The notes beneath the pieces were generated by a model that made no database searches, was not told the origin of the DNA, and saw only the letters and a list, made by a program, of their open reading frames with translations. Position numbers and translations under genes: made by a program. From Flavobacterium jumunjinense (GTDB lineage Bacteria; Bacteroidota; Bacteroidia; Flavobacteriales; Flavobacteriaceae): DNA of 64,000 nt. This document shows positions 1 through 7,714 of this stretch, piece after piece. The stretch is taken from contig NZ_CP091285.1 of NCBI RefSeq assembly GCF_021650975.2, forward strand, positions 3,658,001 to 3,722,000, written 5' to 3'. Each line of letters opens with the position of its first letter. The first letter of the stretch is position 1.

Positions 1-699
1 TTTAATATTGAACAAAATATTGTTGAAACAGAAAATAGAATAAATTATTTATTAGGAAGATACCCTCAACCTATAGAAAGAGATTCTAAATTTTTTGCAA
101 CATTAAATATTGAAAGTATTGGTATGGGTTTGCCATCTGAATTATTAATTAATCGTCCAGATATTAGACAAGCCGAATTAAATTTAGAAGCTGCTAAACT
201 TGATATTAAAGTCGCAAAAGCTAGATTTTATCCATCATTAGGAATTTCTGCTGGTATAGGTTTTCAGGCTTTTAATCCTTCCTATTTAATAAAAACTCCA
301 CAGTCTCTTCTATATTCTATAACTGGAGATTTAATAGCTCCATTAATAAATAGAAATGCCATAAAAGCAACATATTATAATGCGAATGCAAAGCAAATAC
401 AAGCAGTTTATAATTATGAACGTACTATTTTAAATGCTTATGTTGAAGTAGCAAATCAACTTTCTATGGTTGAAAATATTGCAAAAACATATCATTATAA
501 ATCAAAACAAGTTGATGCTTTAAATGAATCAATTACAATTTCAAATGATCTTTTTAAATCTGCAAGAGCAGATTATATGGAAGTTTTGTTAACACAACGT
601 GATGCATTGGAGTCACAGTTTGATTTAATTGAAACAAAAATGAAACAATTAAATACTAAAGTTTTTATTTATAAGGCTTTAGGTGGTGGTTGGAATTAG
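1..699 (+). CDS. RND efflux outer-membrane lipoprotein/TolC-like protein (NodT type), 3' part
   Basis: Outer-membrane channel component of a tripartite efflux pump. The frame is open from the first base of the window, so the gene starts upstream; the ATG at 124 is internal. The fragment (232 codons) carries the motif GLPSELLINRPDIRQAE, the hallmark of the NodT branch of the outer membrane efflux protein family, followed by long amphipathic helices and a beta-strand segment rich in Tyr/Asn. It ends in a short GGGWN tail, common in this branch. Its adaptor and pump genes would lie upstream, outside the window. This is a different system from the complete RND operon at 30.4-35.9 kb. Family assignment is firm; substrate is unknown. 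Confidence 0.9.
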   Translation, partial: FNIEQNIVETENRINYLLGRYPQPIERDSKFFATLNIESIGMGLPSELLINRPDIRQAELNLEAAKLDIKVAKARFYPSLGISAGIGFQAFNPSYLIKTPQSLLYSITGDLIAPLINRNAIKATYYNANAKQIQAVYNYERTILNAYVEVANQLSMVENIAKTYHYKSKQVDALNESITISNDLFKSARADYMEVLLTQRDALESQFDLIETKMKQLNTKVFIYKALGGGWN

Positions 700-726
700 T
701 TCTTTTTATTAGCTTTATTTAGTAAG

Positions 727-759
727 CCATCTTGTAATAAAAATACAAGATGGTTTTTT
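727..759 (+). terminator. Intrinsic terminator after efflux gene
   Basis: Perfect 10-bp stem (CCATCTTGTA / TACAAGATGG) with a 7-nt loop followed by a run of T. It lies 28 bases after the stop codon of the outer-membrane efflux gene. Confidence 0.9.
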
Positions 760-909
760 ATACTAATAAGATCGTTAAATTTATTCATAGTTTTTACAAC
801 AAAGCATTTTGCATCACTGTTTAATACATATATTCCTTTTTTCTAGTGTATTAATAAAAGATTAAAATGACTATTTTTCTTAGGAGATTTCATTATCTAA
901 CTTTAAAAA

Positions 910-1338
910 TTATTGCCATTTTATGGAATTAATTGGCCAACTATAATAGCTACAAACAGCTTGATTGTTTAGTATTCCAGGTTGCCAACCTTTCATAGTT
1001 AAAAACGCTTCTCTTAATTCTTTTTTACAAAGTGTATTAAGTTTAGATTTAGAGAATGTCGCTTCAATTACTTCGCCTTCTAAGTTAATGGTTAAAATTA
1101 TGTGCAATTTTGTAATCAAAACATTATCTCTTTCCATACTACGCAATAAAACAGGAACGATATGATTATTAAAATACTTATCTAGATTACTTGTCTCACT
1201 TTTAAATTTTGGCTGTATTTCTGTGTATCTAGCAATGGTATCACAATTTTTATCCTGTGAGTAGGATGTTGTTAATGTAAATATTAGTAGCAATAGAAAT
1301 GTGGAGAATATTTTTTTCAAAAGGATAATTAGTTTCAT
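910..1338 (-). CDS. Small secreted protein, possibly TonB C-terminal-like
   Basis: 142-residue protein beginning MKLIILLKKIF. I chose this ATG because it opens directly into an export signal (hydrophobic run ending TTSYSQ, roughly residues 1-27), while the upstream extension of 40 residues is low-complexity AT-rich translation. The mature part contains the pattern ...LTINLEGEVIEATFSKS... then a Cys and ...EAFLTMKGWQPGILN..., which resembles the beta-alpha-beta fold and the 'W.PG..NG..V' signature of the TonB C-terminal domain, but there is no N-terminal TonB helix or proline-rich linker. It therefore looks like a freestanding periplasmic TonB-C-like protein. The family link is inference from motif shape; function unknown. 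Confidence 0.6.
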   Translation of the reverse strand: MKLIILLKKIFSTFLLLLIFTLTTSYSQDKNCDTIARYTEIQPKFKSETSNLDKYFNNHIVPVLLRSMERDNVLITKLHIILTINLEGEVIEATFSKSKLNTLCKKELREAFLTMKGWQPGILNNQAVCSYYSWPINSIKWQ

Positions 1339-1452
1339 TATTTTTAAAAGCAATTTTATTGCAATAGTGTAAATAAAGATAGAAAAATGTAATGATTTTT
1401 TTAAATATTTTTTGAGATTATAAAATATTGTTATCTTTAATTTTGGTAATAA

Positions 1453-1523
1453 TACCATTTATCACTTGAATTTACTGAAATAAAACGCCCTTTTTCCTCG
1501 CTATTTCAATATAATATAAAAAC
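1453..1523. repeat. Partial copy of the MITE-like element at 7545-7703
   Basis: About 70 bases starting TACCATTTATCACTTGAATT match the left end of the element at 7545-7703 almost base for base (a few substitutions and one T-run length change), including AATAAAACGCCC and CTCGCTATTTCAATATAA. Homology ends after AAAAAC; the right half and right terminal repeat of the other copy are absent and replaced by a short hairpin (CTTAGC/GCTAAG) and the palindromic repeats that follow. It lies upstream of the gene at 910-1338. Confidence 0.8.
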
Positions 1524-1549
1524 TTAGCGTTGCTAAGCTTTTATATATC

Positions 1550-1665
1550 ATCCCTAAAGGGATTTATATTCACATTCTTAGTAGTTTTTATTACCAATAT
1601 TTTATCCCTAAAGGGATTGTTATTGGAATTATTATTTGTTATCAATAGTTTTTCCATAAAGGGAT
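1550..1665. repeat. Short palindromic repeats, about 50-base spacing
   Basis: The palindrome ATCCCTAAAGGGAT occurs exactly at 1550-1563 and 1604-1617, and a degenerate form (TCCATAAAGGGAT) at 1653-1665. The middle copy is the centre of a longer hairpin, with CCAATA (1594-1599) and TATTGG (1621-1626) pairing outside it. The spacers are AT-rich and do not resemble each other. With the partial MITE copy, these repeats fill the non-coding stretch between 1339 and 1710. They look like REP-type palindromes or successive transcript hairpins; function unknown. Confidence 0.65.
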
Positions 1666-1683
1666 CTTTACATTTATCCATAC

Positions 1684-1709
1684 AAAAAAAGCACTTTTCA
1701 GTGCTTTTC
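1684..1709 (-). terminator. Terminator of the ECF sigma operon
   Basis: Reading the minus strand just after the stop at 1711: AAAAGCACT, 4-nt loop GAAA, AGTGCTTTT continuing into a T run. A 9-bp stem with a tail of T. Confidence 0.85.
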
Positions 1710-1710
1710 A

Positions 1711-2151
1711 TTATTCTCTTTTTCCTCTAAATTGTTTTAGTAGCTTTCGGTTAAATTCATCTTCTACTTTTTTAAGTTTGATCACTTTTTTAGCAGGTAG
1801 CACTTTTAGTAAATCTTTAATGTACTTCTTTTTAAGATTGTGCATTTCATCTTCATAATCTTCCATCTGATTAATTAGTTCTTTTGCTTCTTTTTCTGAG
1901 ACACTATCAATACCATCATTCTCAAATTTATTGATGATTTTCTTCATTTTATTATGTCTAATTTCAAACTGTTTGTCATCAAATGTATTATAAACAGGCC
2001 AAAATTTCTGAGCTTCATCTGTAGTTAAGTTCAGTTGTTCGGTAATATATGCTATTTTAATAGCTTTAATCTTTTCTTTTTTTTCTCTAAATCCTTGCGA
2101 AAATGTAATGGAGAAAATGAATAATAGTAGTATCGTTAATTTTGTTTTCAT
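1711..2151 (-). CDS. Periplasmic Spy/LTxxQ-like 'sensor of ECF-type sigma factor'
   Basis: 146-residue exported helical protein: signal peptide MKTKLTILLLFIFSITFSQG, then a highly charged all-helical body with LNLTTDEAQKFWPVYNTFD near residue 40, equivalent to the LTxxQ motif of Spy/CpxP-type periplasmic proteins. It is the last gene of a three-gene run with the anti-sigma protein (2-bp gap) and the ECF sigma factor. By family knowledge such proteins are often annotated as sensors of the linked sigma factor; the sequence supports periplasmic location and a folding-stress style helical fold, while the actual signal is unknown. The lysine-rich C-terminus (KQFRGKRE) is typical of the flavobacterial members. 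Confidence 0.75.
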   Translation of the reverse strand: MKTKLTILLLFIFSITFSQGFREKKEKIKAIKIAYITEQLNLTTDEAQKFWPVYNTFDDKQFEIRHNKMKKIINKFENDGIDSVSEKEAKELINQMEDYEDEMHNLKKKYIKDLLKVLPAKKVIKLKKVEDEFNRKLLKQFRGKRE

Positions 2152-2153
2152 CG

Positions 2154-2558
2154 TTATTGATTTAAATAATAATCTAAATTTTGTGTATCTAATAAATAGG
2201 CTTCAACAGCATCATCGCTAAGTGATAAGTCATTTTCTAAAGCAGTTATATCTTCGTTCGATAATTTATCAACGATTTCATAAGTAGAGTATTCTGTACT
2301 TAAATAGTTCTCTAATGTTGCTGTTTCTAATGTTGTTGCTCCTTTCATATTAAAATATACAGGAATTGCAATCATAACTAATAGAACAGCTGCAATACTG
2401 GAAATCCAAAGTTGTTTTCTGTGAAATAAAGAAACTACTTTCACATTTTCTTTAGGCAATTGTTGCATCATTTTTGCTTCAAATTGCTCAAAGTAATCAT
2501 CTGGAATTTCAAATCCGGTATTTATTTTTGGTTCTTTATCTAATTTGAAATCTTTCAT
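2154..2558 (-). CDS. Putative anti-sigma factor, single-span membrane protein
   Basis: 134 residues. The N-terminal ~47 residues are cytoplasmic, with the pattern IPDDYFEQFEAKMMQQLP that recurs in Bacteroidota proteins encoded after ECF sigma genes. One transmembrane helix follows at about residues 49-68 (LWISSIAAVLLVMIAIPVYF), then a short acidic periplasmic region of ~60 residues rich in Leu-Ser-Asp. There is no zinc-binding HxxxCxxC motif of the ZAS anti-sigma domain. Position between sigma factor and periplasmic sensor gene, plus topology, support a membrane anti-sigma role by inference. Confidence 0.7.
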   Translation of the reverse strand: MKDFKLDKEPKINTGFEIPDDYFEQFEAKMMQQLPKENVKVVSLFHRKQLWISSIAAVLLVMIAIPVYFNMKGATTLETATLENYLSTEYSTYEIVDKLSNEDITALENDLSLSDDAVEAYLLDTQNLDYYLNQ

Positions 2559-2641
2559 TTTTAGATTCTTTATATTTATAATTGTAAATCTTTTTTTAGT
2601 GTATTGCCTTTATATATTGGACAAAATTAACTATAAAAGGT

Positions 2642-3184
2642 TTAATTCGTTTTTAAATGTTCTTCAATTTTTTTTACTGCCAAATGATAACTGGCTTTTA
2701 ATGCACCTACTGAGGTGTTAACTATTTCTGATATCTCTTCATATTTTAACTCTTCAAAATATTTCATTTTAAATACAAGTTGTTGTTTATTAGGCAATAG
2801 TGCAATTGCATTTTGAAGTTTCAACTGAATTTCGTCTCCATCAAAGTAAACATCACTTTCAAGTTTGTTAAGTGCATTTTGTTGTACTTCTTCATTAGTG
2901 ATTCCGCTTTTTCTGGCTCTTTGTTGTAGAAAGTTTAACGATTCATTAGTAGCAATTCTATAGACCCATGAAAATAACTTGCTTTCTCCTTTAAATTTGG
3001 AGATATTTTGAAATATTTTTAGGAATGTGTTTTGTAAAACATCATCTGTATCATCATGGTTTAATACAATATTCCTTATATGATTATACAAAGGCTTTTG
3101 ATACAATTGCAACAATTCCCGAAACGCTTCTTGTTGCGTTTTCGGGTTGAGTAACCGCTCAATAAATGCTTTTTCGTCTTGCAA
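2642..3184 (-). CDS. ECF subfamily RNA polymerase sigma-70 factor
   Basis: 180 residues, the normal ECF size. Region 2 is visible as HDDTDDVLQNTFLKIFQNISKF (about residues 42-63) followed by SWVYRIATNESLNFLQQ (the -10 recognition helix), and region 4 as LKYEEISEIVNTSVGALKASYHLAVKKIE near the C-terminus, a helix-turn-helix for -35 recognition. It heads a three-gene run with a membrane anti-sigma factor and a periplasmic helical sensor, so it presumably answers an envelope signal. Such operons are commonly autoregulated; no second copy of its promoter could be recognised here. Confidence 0.93.
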   Translation of the reverse strand: MQDEKAFIERLLNPKTQQEAFRELLQLYQKPLYNHIRNIVLNHDDTDDVLQNTFLKIFQNISKFKGESKLFSWVYRIATNESLNFLQQRARKSGITNEEVQQNALNKLESDVYFDGDEIQLKLQNAIALLPNKQQLVFKMKYFEELKYEEISEIVNTSVGALKASYHLAVKKIEEHLKTN

Positions 3185-3234
3185 TTTTAAATTGTTTTAA
3201 TCGTTAGACTAAAGATAATTAAAAAGGTTTAATC

Positions 3235-3266
3235 ATTCGGTAAGAAAAAAATAATTGGTATTTTTG
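3235..3266 (+). promoter_or_regulatory. Bacteroidota-type promoter for the HAD phosphatase gene
   Basis: TATTTTTG at 3259-3266 matches the TAnnTTTG -7 consensus. TTCG, close to the -33 TTTG, ends 19 bases upstream. The gene's ATG is 18 bases downstream, giving a short leader. Confidence 0.55.
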
Positions 3267-3284
3267 CGCAAACAAAATAAAGTC

Positions 3285-3941
3285 ATGGTTAAAACAGTAA
3301 TTTTTGATATGGATGGTGTAATTGTAGATACAGAACCTGTACACCATTATGCTTATCACGAACATTTTAAGGAATTAAAAATTAATGTAACGGATGCTAT
3401 ATATGAAACATTTACAGGTAATTCTACTCGTAATGTTTTTCAAAAATTAAAAGATTTATTTGATTTAAAAGAAGATGTAGAGGATTTAATTCTTAGAAAA
3501 CGTCATATTTTTAATGATGCTTTCGATACAAAACCCGATTTGTTTTTGATTGATGGTGTTGAAGATTTGATAAAAGACCTTCATAGTAATGAAATTCAAT
3601 TAATTGTCGCTTCTTCTGCTTCAAAAGGAACTATTAATAGGGTGTTTACTCGTTTTAATTTGCATCAGTACTTTACCCATATTGTTTCTGGAGAGGACTT
3701 TCCAAAGTCGAAACCCCATCCTGCAATTTTTGAACATGCCGCTAGTTTATCTGTAAATCCAAAAGAAAACTGTATCATTATTGAAGATAGTACAAATGGA
3801 GTAGTTGCTGCTAAAGGAGCTGGAATATATTGTTTAGGCTACAAAAGTTTGCATACAAAAGGTCAAGATTTAACTTTGGCTGATAGTATTATAAATGATT
3901 TTAAAGAAGTGAATGCAGAGAAAATTAGAGTTTTACTTTAA
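3285..3941 (+). CDS. HAD-superfamily hydrolase, beta-phosphoglucomutase-like
   Basis: 218 residues from the ATG at 3285. This start is preferred because MVKTVIFDMDGVIVDTEP places the catalytic DxD motif (D8, D10) at the N-terminus as usual, and a promoter -7 box lies between the earlier in-frame ATG and this one. Other HAD motifs: motif II SSASKG, motif III Lys in SKPHP, and motif IV IIEDSTNGVVAAKGAG. A helical cap domain sits between motif I and motif II (subfamily IA). It dephosphorylates or isomerises a small phosphorylated metabolite; the exact substrate cannot be read from sequence. Confidence 0.88.
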   Translation: MVKTVIFDMDGVIVDTEPVHHYAYHEHFKELKINVTDAIYETFTGNSTRNVFQKLKDLFDLKEDVEDLILRKRHIFNDAFDTKPDLFLIDGVEDLIKDLHSNEIQLIVASSASKGTINRVFTRFNLHQYFTHIVSGEDFPKSKPHPAIFEHAASLSVNPKENCIIIEDSTNGVVAAKGAGIYCLGYKSLHTKGQDLTLADSIINDFKEVNAEKIRVLL

Positions 3942-3960
3942 TAATGTATTGAATGCTTAT

Positions 3961-5421
3961 TTATGATGCATCTCTATTTGGGAGTACATGCGTTGCTAAA
4001 ATGCGTTTCCCGTCTTTTTTTACTTCTTCATTTTTTCTTAAACTCCATAAAATATCACTCGAAAACTTACGTGTTTTTTCAACGTTAACGATGGGATTTG
4101 GATAATTTTCTCCTAACCTAAAATTGTATAATTCTTGTTCTATGGGAGTTAATTTCCAAGGTTCATGAAGAAAGGGTAGCGGTAAGAATTCGAGTTCAGG
4201 AACCCATTTTTTAATAAATTCTCCTTCAGGATCATGTTCTAGCGAGTTTTTAATAGGATTATAAATTCGTAATGTATTAACACCTGTAACACCTGCTTGC
4301 ATTTGAATTTGTGGATAATGAATACCAGGTTCAAAATCTAGAAAATTTTGAGCCAAATGTGGAGAACAGTTTTGCCATGGTTGCCAAAGATTATGTGTAT
4401 AAAAAGAGACTACGAGTGCACGCATTCTAAAGTTTAGATATCCAGTTACAGCAAGGCATCGCATGCAAGCATCTACGATTGGAACACCTGTTTTCCCCAT
4501 GATCCAAGCTTCATGATAGTGTTTTTTTACAGGCTGATTTAAGTTTCGATATCCTTTATTGATAGCTTTAAATTCCATTTGGCATTCCATTTCAAATTTT
4601 TGAATGAAATGCGATTGCCATCTTAGTCGGGACATAAAATTTAATATTGCTCTTTTTCTGTCGTTATTGATTAAGTAACGTGTGGATTCTTGAAAAACTT
4701 CACGAATAGATAAATTTCCCCAAGCGATATAAGGTGATAATCGGCTACAACTTTTCCTTGCTTTTTCGGGTTTAGAAATATTTTTTGAATAATTGATGAC
4801 TCTTTCTTTAAAAAAGGAATTCATATATCTTTTTGCCATTAGAAAACCACCTTTCTGAAATAGTGAATCTGGATTTGTTTCTAATGATACAAGTGTAAAA
4901 TGATTTTCAATATTTTCAATGTCTTTATACTTTATAAATGTTCGAGCATTAGGTTGAAACGGAAAGCAATCATTATTCATATAATCATACCAATCTTCTT
5001 TCCAGTTTTTTCTATTTTGTATGCCTCTAATTATTCCATTATTAATGCTTTCAAACCATCGAATGTTACTTACATTGAAATATTGAGATAATTGTATGTC
5101 TCTTTCGTATGTTCGTTTTATTCCTGTTTCTTGATGTGAATATATAGCATGAATATTAATCAAGTTATTTAGTTTTTCAAAGACAGTTATTGCTTCATCT
5201 TCTACAATTAATAGTTGTGTATGAAAAGGAAGAAGTGCTTTTTGTAATGCCTTTAAAGACTGTTTTATAAAATCAAAATGGCGTTTACTATAATGAATGT
5301 CATTCTGTAATGAAGGTTCAAAAATGTAAAGTAAAAGTGTTTTTCTTCCCGATGAAATAGCATTATAAAGTGCTTCATTATCAGTTAATCGCAAATCTCT
5401 TTTAAGCCAAACAATATTCAT
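3961..5421 (-). CDS. Cryptochrome/photolyase-family flavoprotein
   Basis: 486 residues. It opens with [15 protein letters not shown], the start of the photolyase alpha/beta antenna domain, and the C-terminal FAD-binding domain is recognisable from [40 protein letters not shown], and a terminal [19 protein letters not shown]. Where class I photolyases have the conserved NWQWxAG.G segment it has [17 protein letters not shown], so it belongs to a separate branch. It follows the class I photolyase gene by 19 bases and is probably co-transcribed. It may repair UV photoproducts or act as a light sensor; this cannot be decided from sequence. Confidence 0.85.
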   Translation of the reverse strand: MNIVWLKRDLRLTDNEALYNAISSGRKTLLLYIFEPSLQNDIHYSKRHFDFIKQSLKALQKALLPFHTQLLIVEDEAITVFEKLNNLINIHAIYSHQETGIKRTYERDIQLSQYFNVSNIRWFESINNGIIRGIQNRKNWKEDWYDYMNNDCFPFQPNARTFIKYKDIENIENHFTLVSLETNPDSLFQKGGFLMAKRYMNSFFKERVINYSKNISKPEKARKSCSRLSPYIAWGNLSIREVFQESTRYLINNDRKRAILNFMSRLRWQSHFIQKFEMECQMEFKAINKGYRNLNQPVKKHYHEAWIMGKTGVPIVDACMRCLAVTGYLNFRMRALVVSFYTHNLWQPWQNCSPHLAQNFLDFEPGIHYPQIQMQAGVTGVNTLRIYNPIKNSLEHDPEGEFIKKWVPELEFLPLPFLHEPWKLTPIEQELYNFRLGENYPNPIVNVEKTRKFSSDILWSLRKNEEVKKDGKRILATHVLPNRDAS

Positions 5422-5440
5422 ATAAATTCATTTTAAAAAA

Positions 5441-6727
5441 TTATGCCAAAGCTTCTTTGTAGACACTCAAACACTTTTCTCTAGCTGTTTTATGATCTAC
5501 AATAGGTTTTGGATAGTCTAAAGTTTCTAACTCTGGAATCCATTTCTTGATGTATTTTAAATCTTTATCAAATTTTTTAACTTGCTCTGTAGGGTTAAAA
5601 ATTCTAAAATAGGGAGCAGCATCTACTCCAGATCCAGCGGCCCATTGCCAGTTACCCACATTACTAGATTGTTCATAATCCAAAAGTTTTTGAGCAAAAT
5701 AGGTTTCGCCCCACCTCCAATCTATTAATAAATGTTTGCATAAAAAACTAGCGACAATCATTCGTACTCTATTATGCATGTGTCCAGTTGCATTGAGTTC
5801 TCGCATTCCAGCATCTACAAATGGATAACCAGTTTCTCCTTGACACCATTTTTCGAATAAAGCTTCATTATTATCCCAAGGAATAGCATCATATTTCGGA
5901 CGGAAGCTTTGGTTAATTGTGTGTGGAAAATGCCATAGTATTTGCATAAAAAATTCCCTCCAAATAAGTTCGTTTAAGAAGGTTTCATTCTTTGATTTGA
6001 GTGCATGAATCAGCATTTCGCGAATTGATACTGTCCCAAATCGTAAATGAACCCCTAAGAGCGATGTACCATTAACAGAAGGAATATTTCTAGTATCTTC
6101 ATAATTATTAATTAATTGATCTGAAATATTGAACGTTGGAATGGTTATGTTTGAAGGCTGAAAACCAATAGCTTCTAAGTTTAGAAAAGGATATGAATGC
6201 TCTGCGATTTTATCTATTTTATGCTCTGATTTACAATACTCTAAACTTATTTTTTTTAATTTTTCTTTCCATTTTTTTGAAAAAGGAGTAAAGACTACAT
6301 AAGGTGTTCCATCGTCTTTAATGACTTCGTTTTTTTCAAAAATAACTTGATCTTTAGATGTCTTAAACGTAATATTATTTTCTTTAAAAAGCTGATAAAT
6401 TTCTTTATCTCTTTTTCTAGCATAGGGTTCATAATCATGATTTGCAAATACAGTTTTAATGTTTTGCTCTTGCACTAATTTTTCAAAAATAGTAATTGGC
6501 TTACCATAAAAAACTGCTAATGATTTATCCTTTTCTTTTAATTTATTATTTATTATCGATAATTGCTGTTGAATGAATTCGACTCTAGCATCATTTTTTT
6601 CCAGTTGATCAAGTATTGTATTGTCAAATATGAATATTGGCAAAACAGCTTCATTTTCACTTAGAGCATGAAACAAAGCAACGTTATCATTTAATCGTAA
6701 ATCTCTTCTAAACCAGAATATATTCAT
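5441..6727 (-). CDS. phrB: Deoxyribodipyrimidine photo-lyase, class I CPD type
   Basis: Blue-light enzyme that splits cyclobutane pyrimidine dimers with reduced FAD. The 428-residue form starting MNIFWFRRDLRLND at 6727 is chosen because family members begin there; the 30-residue upstream extension is not conserved-looking. Visible are the antenna-domain start, LLGVHLRFGTVSIREM, LIWREFFMQILWHFP, GETGYPFVDAGMRELNATGHMHNRVRM and the FAD-site segment SSNVGNWQWAAGSGVDAAPYF. Length is slightly below the E. coli enzyme (about 470). It sits between an SDR gene (55 bases upstream) and a cryptochrome-like gene, all on the same strand. Confidence 0.93.
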   Translation of the reverse strand: MNIFWFRRDLRLNDNVALFHALSENEAVLPIFIFDNTILDQLEKNDARVEFIQQQLSIINNKLKEKDKSLAVFYGKPITIFEKLVQEQNIKTVFANHDYEPYARKRDKEIYQLFKENNITFKTSKDQVIFEKNEVIKDDGTPYVVFTPFSKKWKEKLKKISLEYCKSEHKIDKIAEHSYPFLNLEAIGFQPSNITIPTFNISDQLINNYEDTRNIPSVNGTSLLGVHLRFGTVSIREMLIHALKSKNETFLNELIWREFFMQILWHFPHTINQSFRPKYDAIPWDNNEALFEKWCQGETGYPFVDAGMRELNATGHMHNRVRMIVASFLCKHLLIDWRWGETYFAQKLLDYEQSSNVGNWQWAAGSGVDAAPYFRIFNPTEQVKKFDKDLKYIKKWIPELETLDYPKPIVDHKTAREKCLSVYKEALA

Positions 6728-6782
6728 TTTTTTGTATTTATATTTTAAAATAATTGCAGTATCTTGAAATTGACTTTTATAG

Positions 6783-7481
6783 TTATCCGTTAACTGATAG
6801 TGTTGACATTCCACCATCTACATGGAAAACTTGACCAGTTATCCATTGACTTTTTTCAGATAATAAAAAAGCAGCCATTTCTGCAATATCATTTGCACTA
6901 CCAATCTTTTTTAAAGGATGTCTTTCTGCTGCTTTTTCTTTTTTAATTTCGTTATTTAGAAACTTATTTGCCAAAGGAGTATCTGTTAATGAAGGAGCAA
7001 TTATATTTAATCGAATTTTTGGTGCATATTCAGCAGCAAATGCTTTTCCAAAACCTTCAATAGCTCCTTTTGCAGCAGCTATACTTGTATGAAATGGCAT
7101 ACCTTTTCCAACTGCAACACTACTAAATAATACTATACTTGCATTTTCTGAAGCAAGAAGATTTGGCAAAATGCTTTGTAGTACTTTAACCATATTGATA
7201 AAGTTGATTTGTAAATCTTCTTGAAAAGTTTCAATTTTTATGCCTTTAAATGGTTTTAAATTAATACTTCCAGGCAAAAAAACAAAGCCATCGATTTTTT
7301 GTGGTAAAGCTTCTGCATTAAGTGATTGAGAATTTACATCAAAAGGAATGTAATTTATTGTTGCGTCTAAGTTCTCAGACGTTCTAGAGGCTACAAAAAT
7401 ATTTGCTTCTTCTTTTATTAATTCTGTTAGTGCGAATCCAATTCCGTAAGATCCGCCAATTAATAGTATGTTTTTTTTCAT
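6783..7481 (-). CDS. SDR-family NAD(P)-dependent oxidoreductase
   Basis: 232 residues. Nucleotide-binding glycine motif GGSYGIGFALTE at residues 9-20. The catalytic region reads VLFSSVAVGKGMPFHTSIAAAKGAIEGFGKA: Ser is present, but the usual YxxxK appears as HTSIAAAK, so the catalytic Tyr is replaced (His/Ser nearby) while the Lys is kept. C-terminal GSANDIAEMAAFLLSEKSQWITGQVFHVDGGM is the classic SDR ending. The first residues suit a cytoplasmic enzyme. It lies in the light-repair cluster and is directly upstream of phrB. The missing tyrosine makes a conventional dehydrogenase reaction uncertain. Confidence 0.85.
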   Translation of the reverse strand: MKKNILLIGGSYGIGFALTELIKEEANIFVASRTSENLDATINYIPFDVNSQSLNAEALPQKIDGFVFLPGSINLKPFKGIKIETFQEDLQINFINMVKVLQSILPNLLASENASIVLFSSVAVGKGMPFHTSIAAAKGAIEGFGKAFAAEYAPKIRLNIIAPSLTDTPLANKFLNNEIKKEKAAERHPLKKIGSANDIAEMAAFLLSEKSQWITGQVFHVDGGMSTLSVNG

Positions 7482-7544
7482 TTTTTTGTCTTTGTGAGTA
7501 ATGAAGAAATTTCATTCTCAATTATTTTTAAATTAAAAGGGTTA

Positions 7545-7703
7545 TACCATTTATCACTTGAATTTACTGTAATAAAACGCCCTTTTTTTCTCGCTATTTC
7601 AATATAAAATAAAAACGTAACGATGCTATGCTTTGATTTTCTATTTTATATCAAGAAAAAAATCATCATTTTCTTTAACAGTAAATTCAAATCATAACTG
7701 GTA
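7545..7703. mobile_element. MITE-like non-coding element with terminal inverted repeats
   Basis: About 159 bases bounded by imperfect inverted repeats of ~26 bases: left TACCATTTATCACTTGAATT (then TACTGT) and right, read on the other strand, TACCAGTTATGATTTGAATT (then TACTGT). The trinucleotide TTA flanks both ends (7542-7544 and 7704-7706), a plausible target duplication. No open reading frame is present. The left ~70 bases recur at 1453-1523. The element lies between the SRPBCC and SDR genes, filling most of an otherwise short intergenic space. Mobilising transposase family is unknown. Confidence 0.8.
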
Positions 7704-7714
7704 TTATTTTTAAA

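Noticed and set aside
965-1165. ORF of 66 codons on the plus strand
   Set aside because: Antisense to the secreted TonB-C-like gene, with no motif.
1550-1665. CRISPR-like appearance of regularly spaced repeats
   Set aside because: Only two exact copies of a 14-base palindrome with unequal spacers of about 40 and 35 bases, no leader or cas genes nearby; repeats are too short.
1530-1730. 66-residue plus-strand ORF
   Set aside because: It runs through the palindromic repeats and terminator; the translation is low-complexity hydrophobic.
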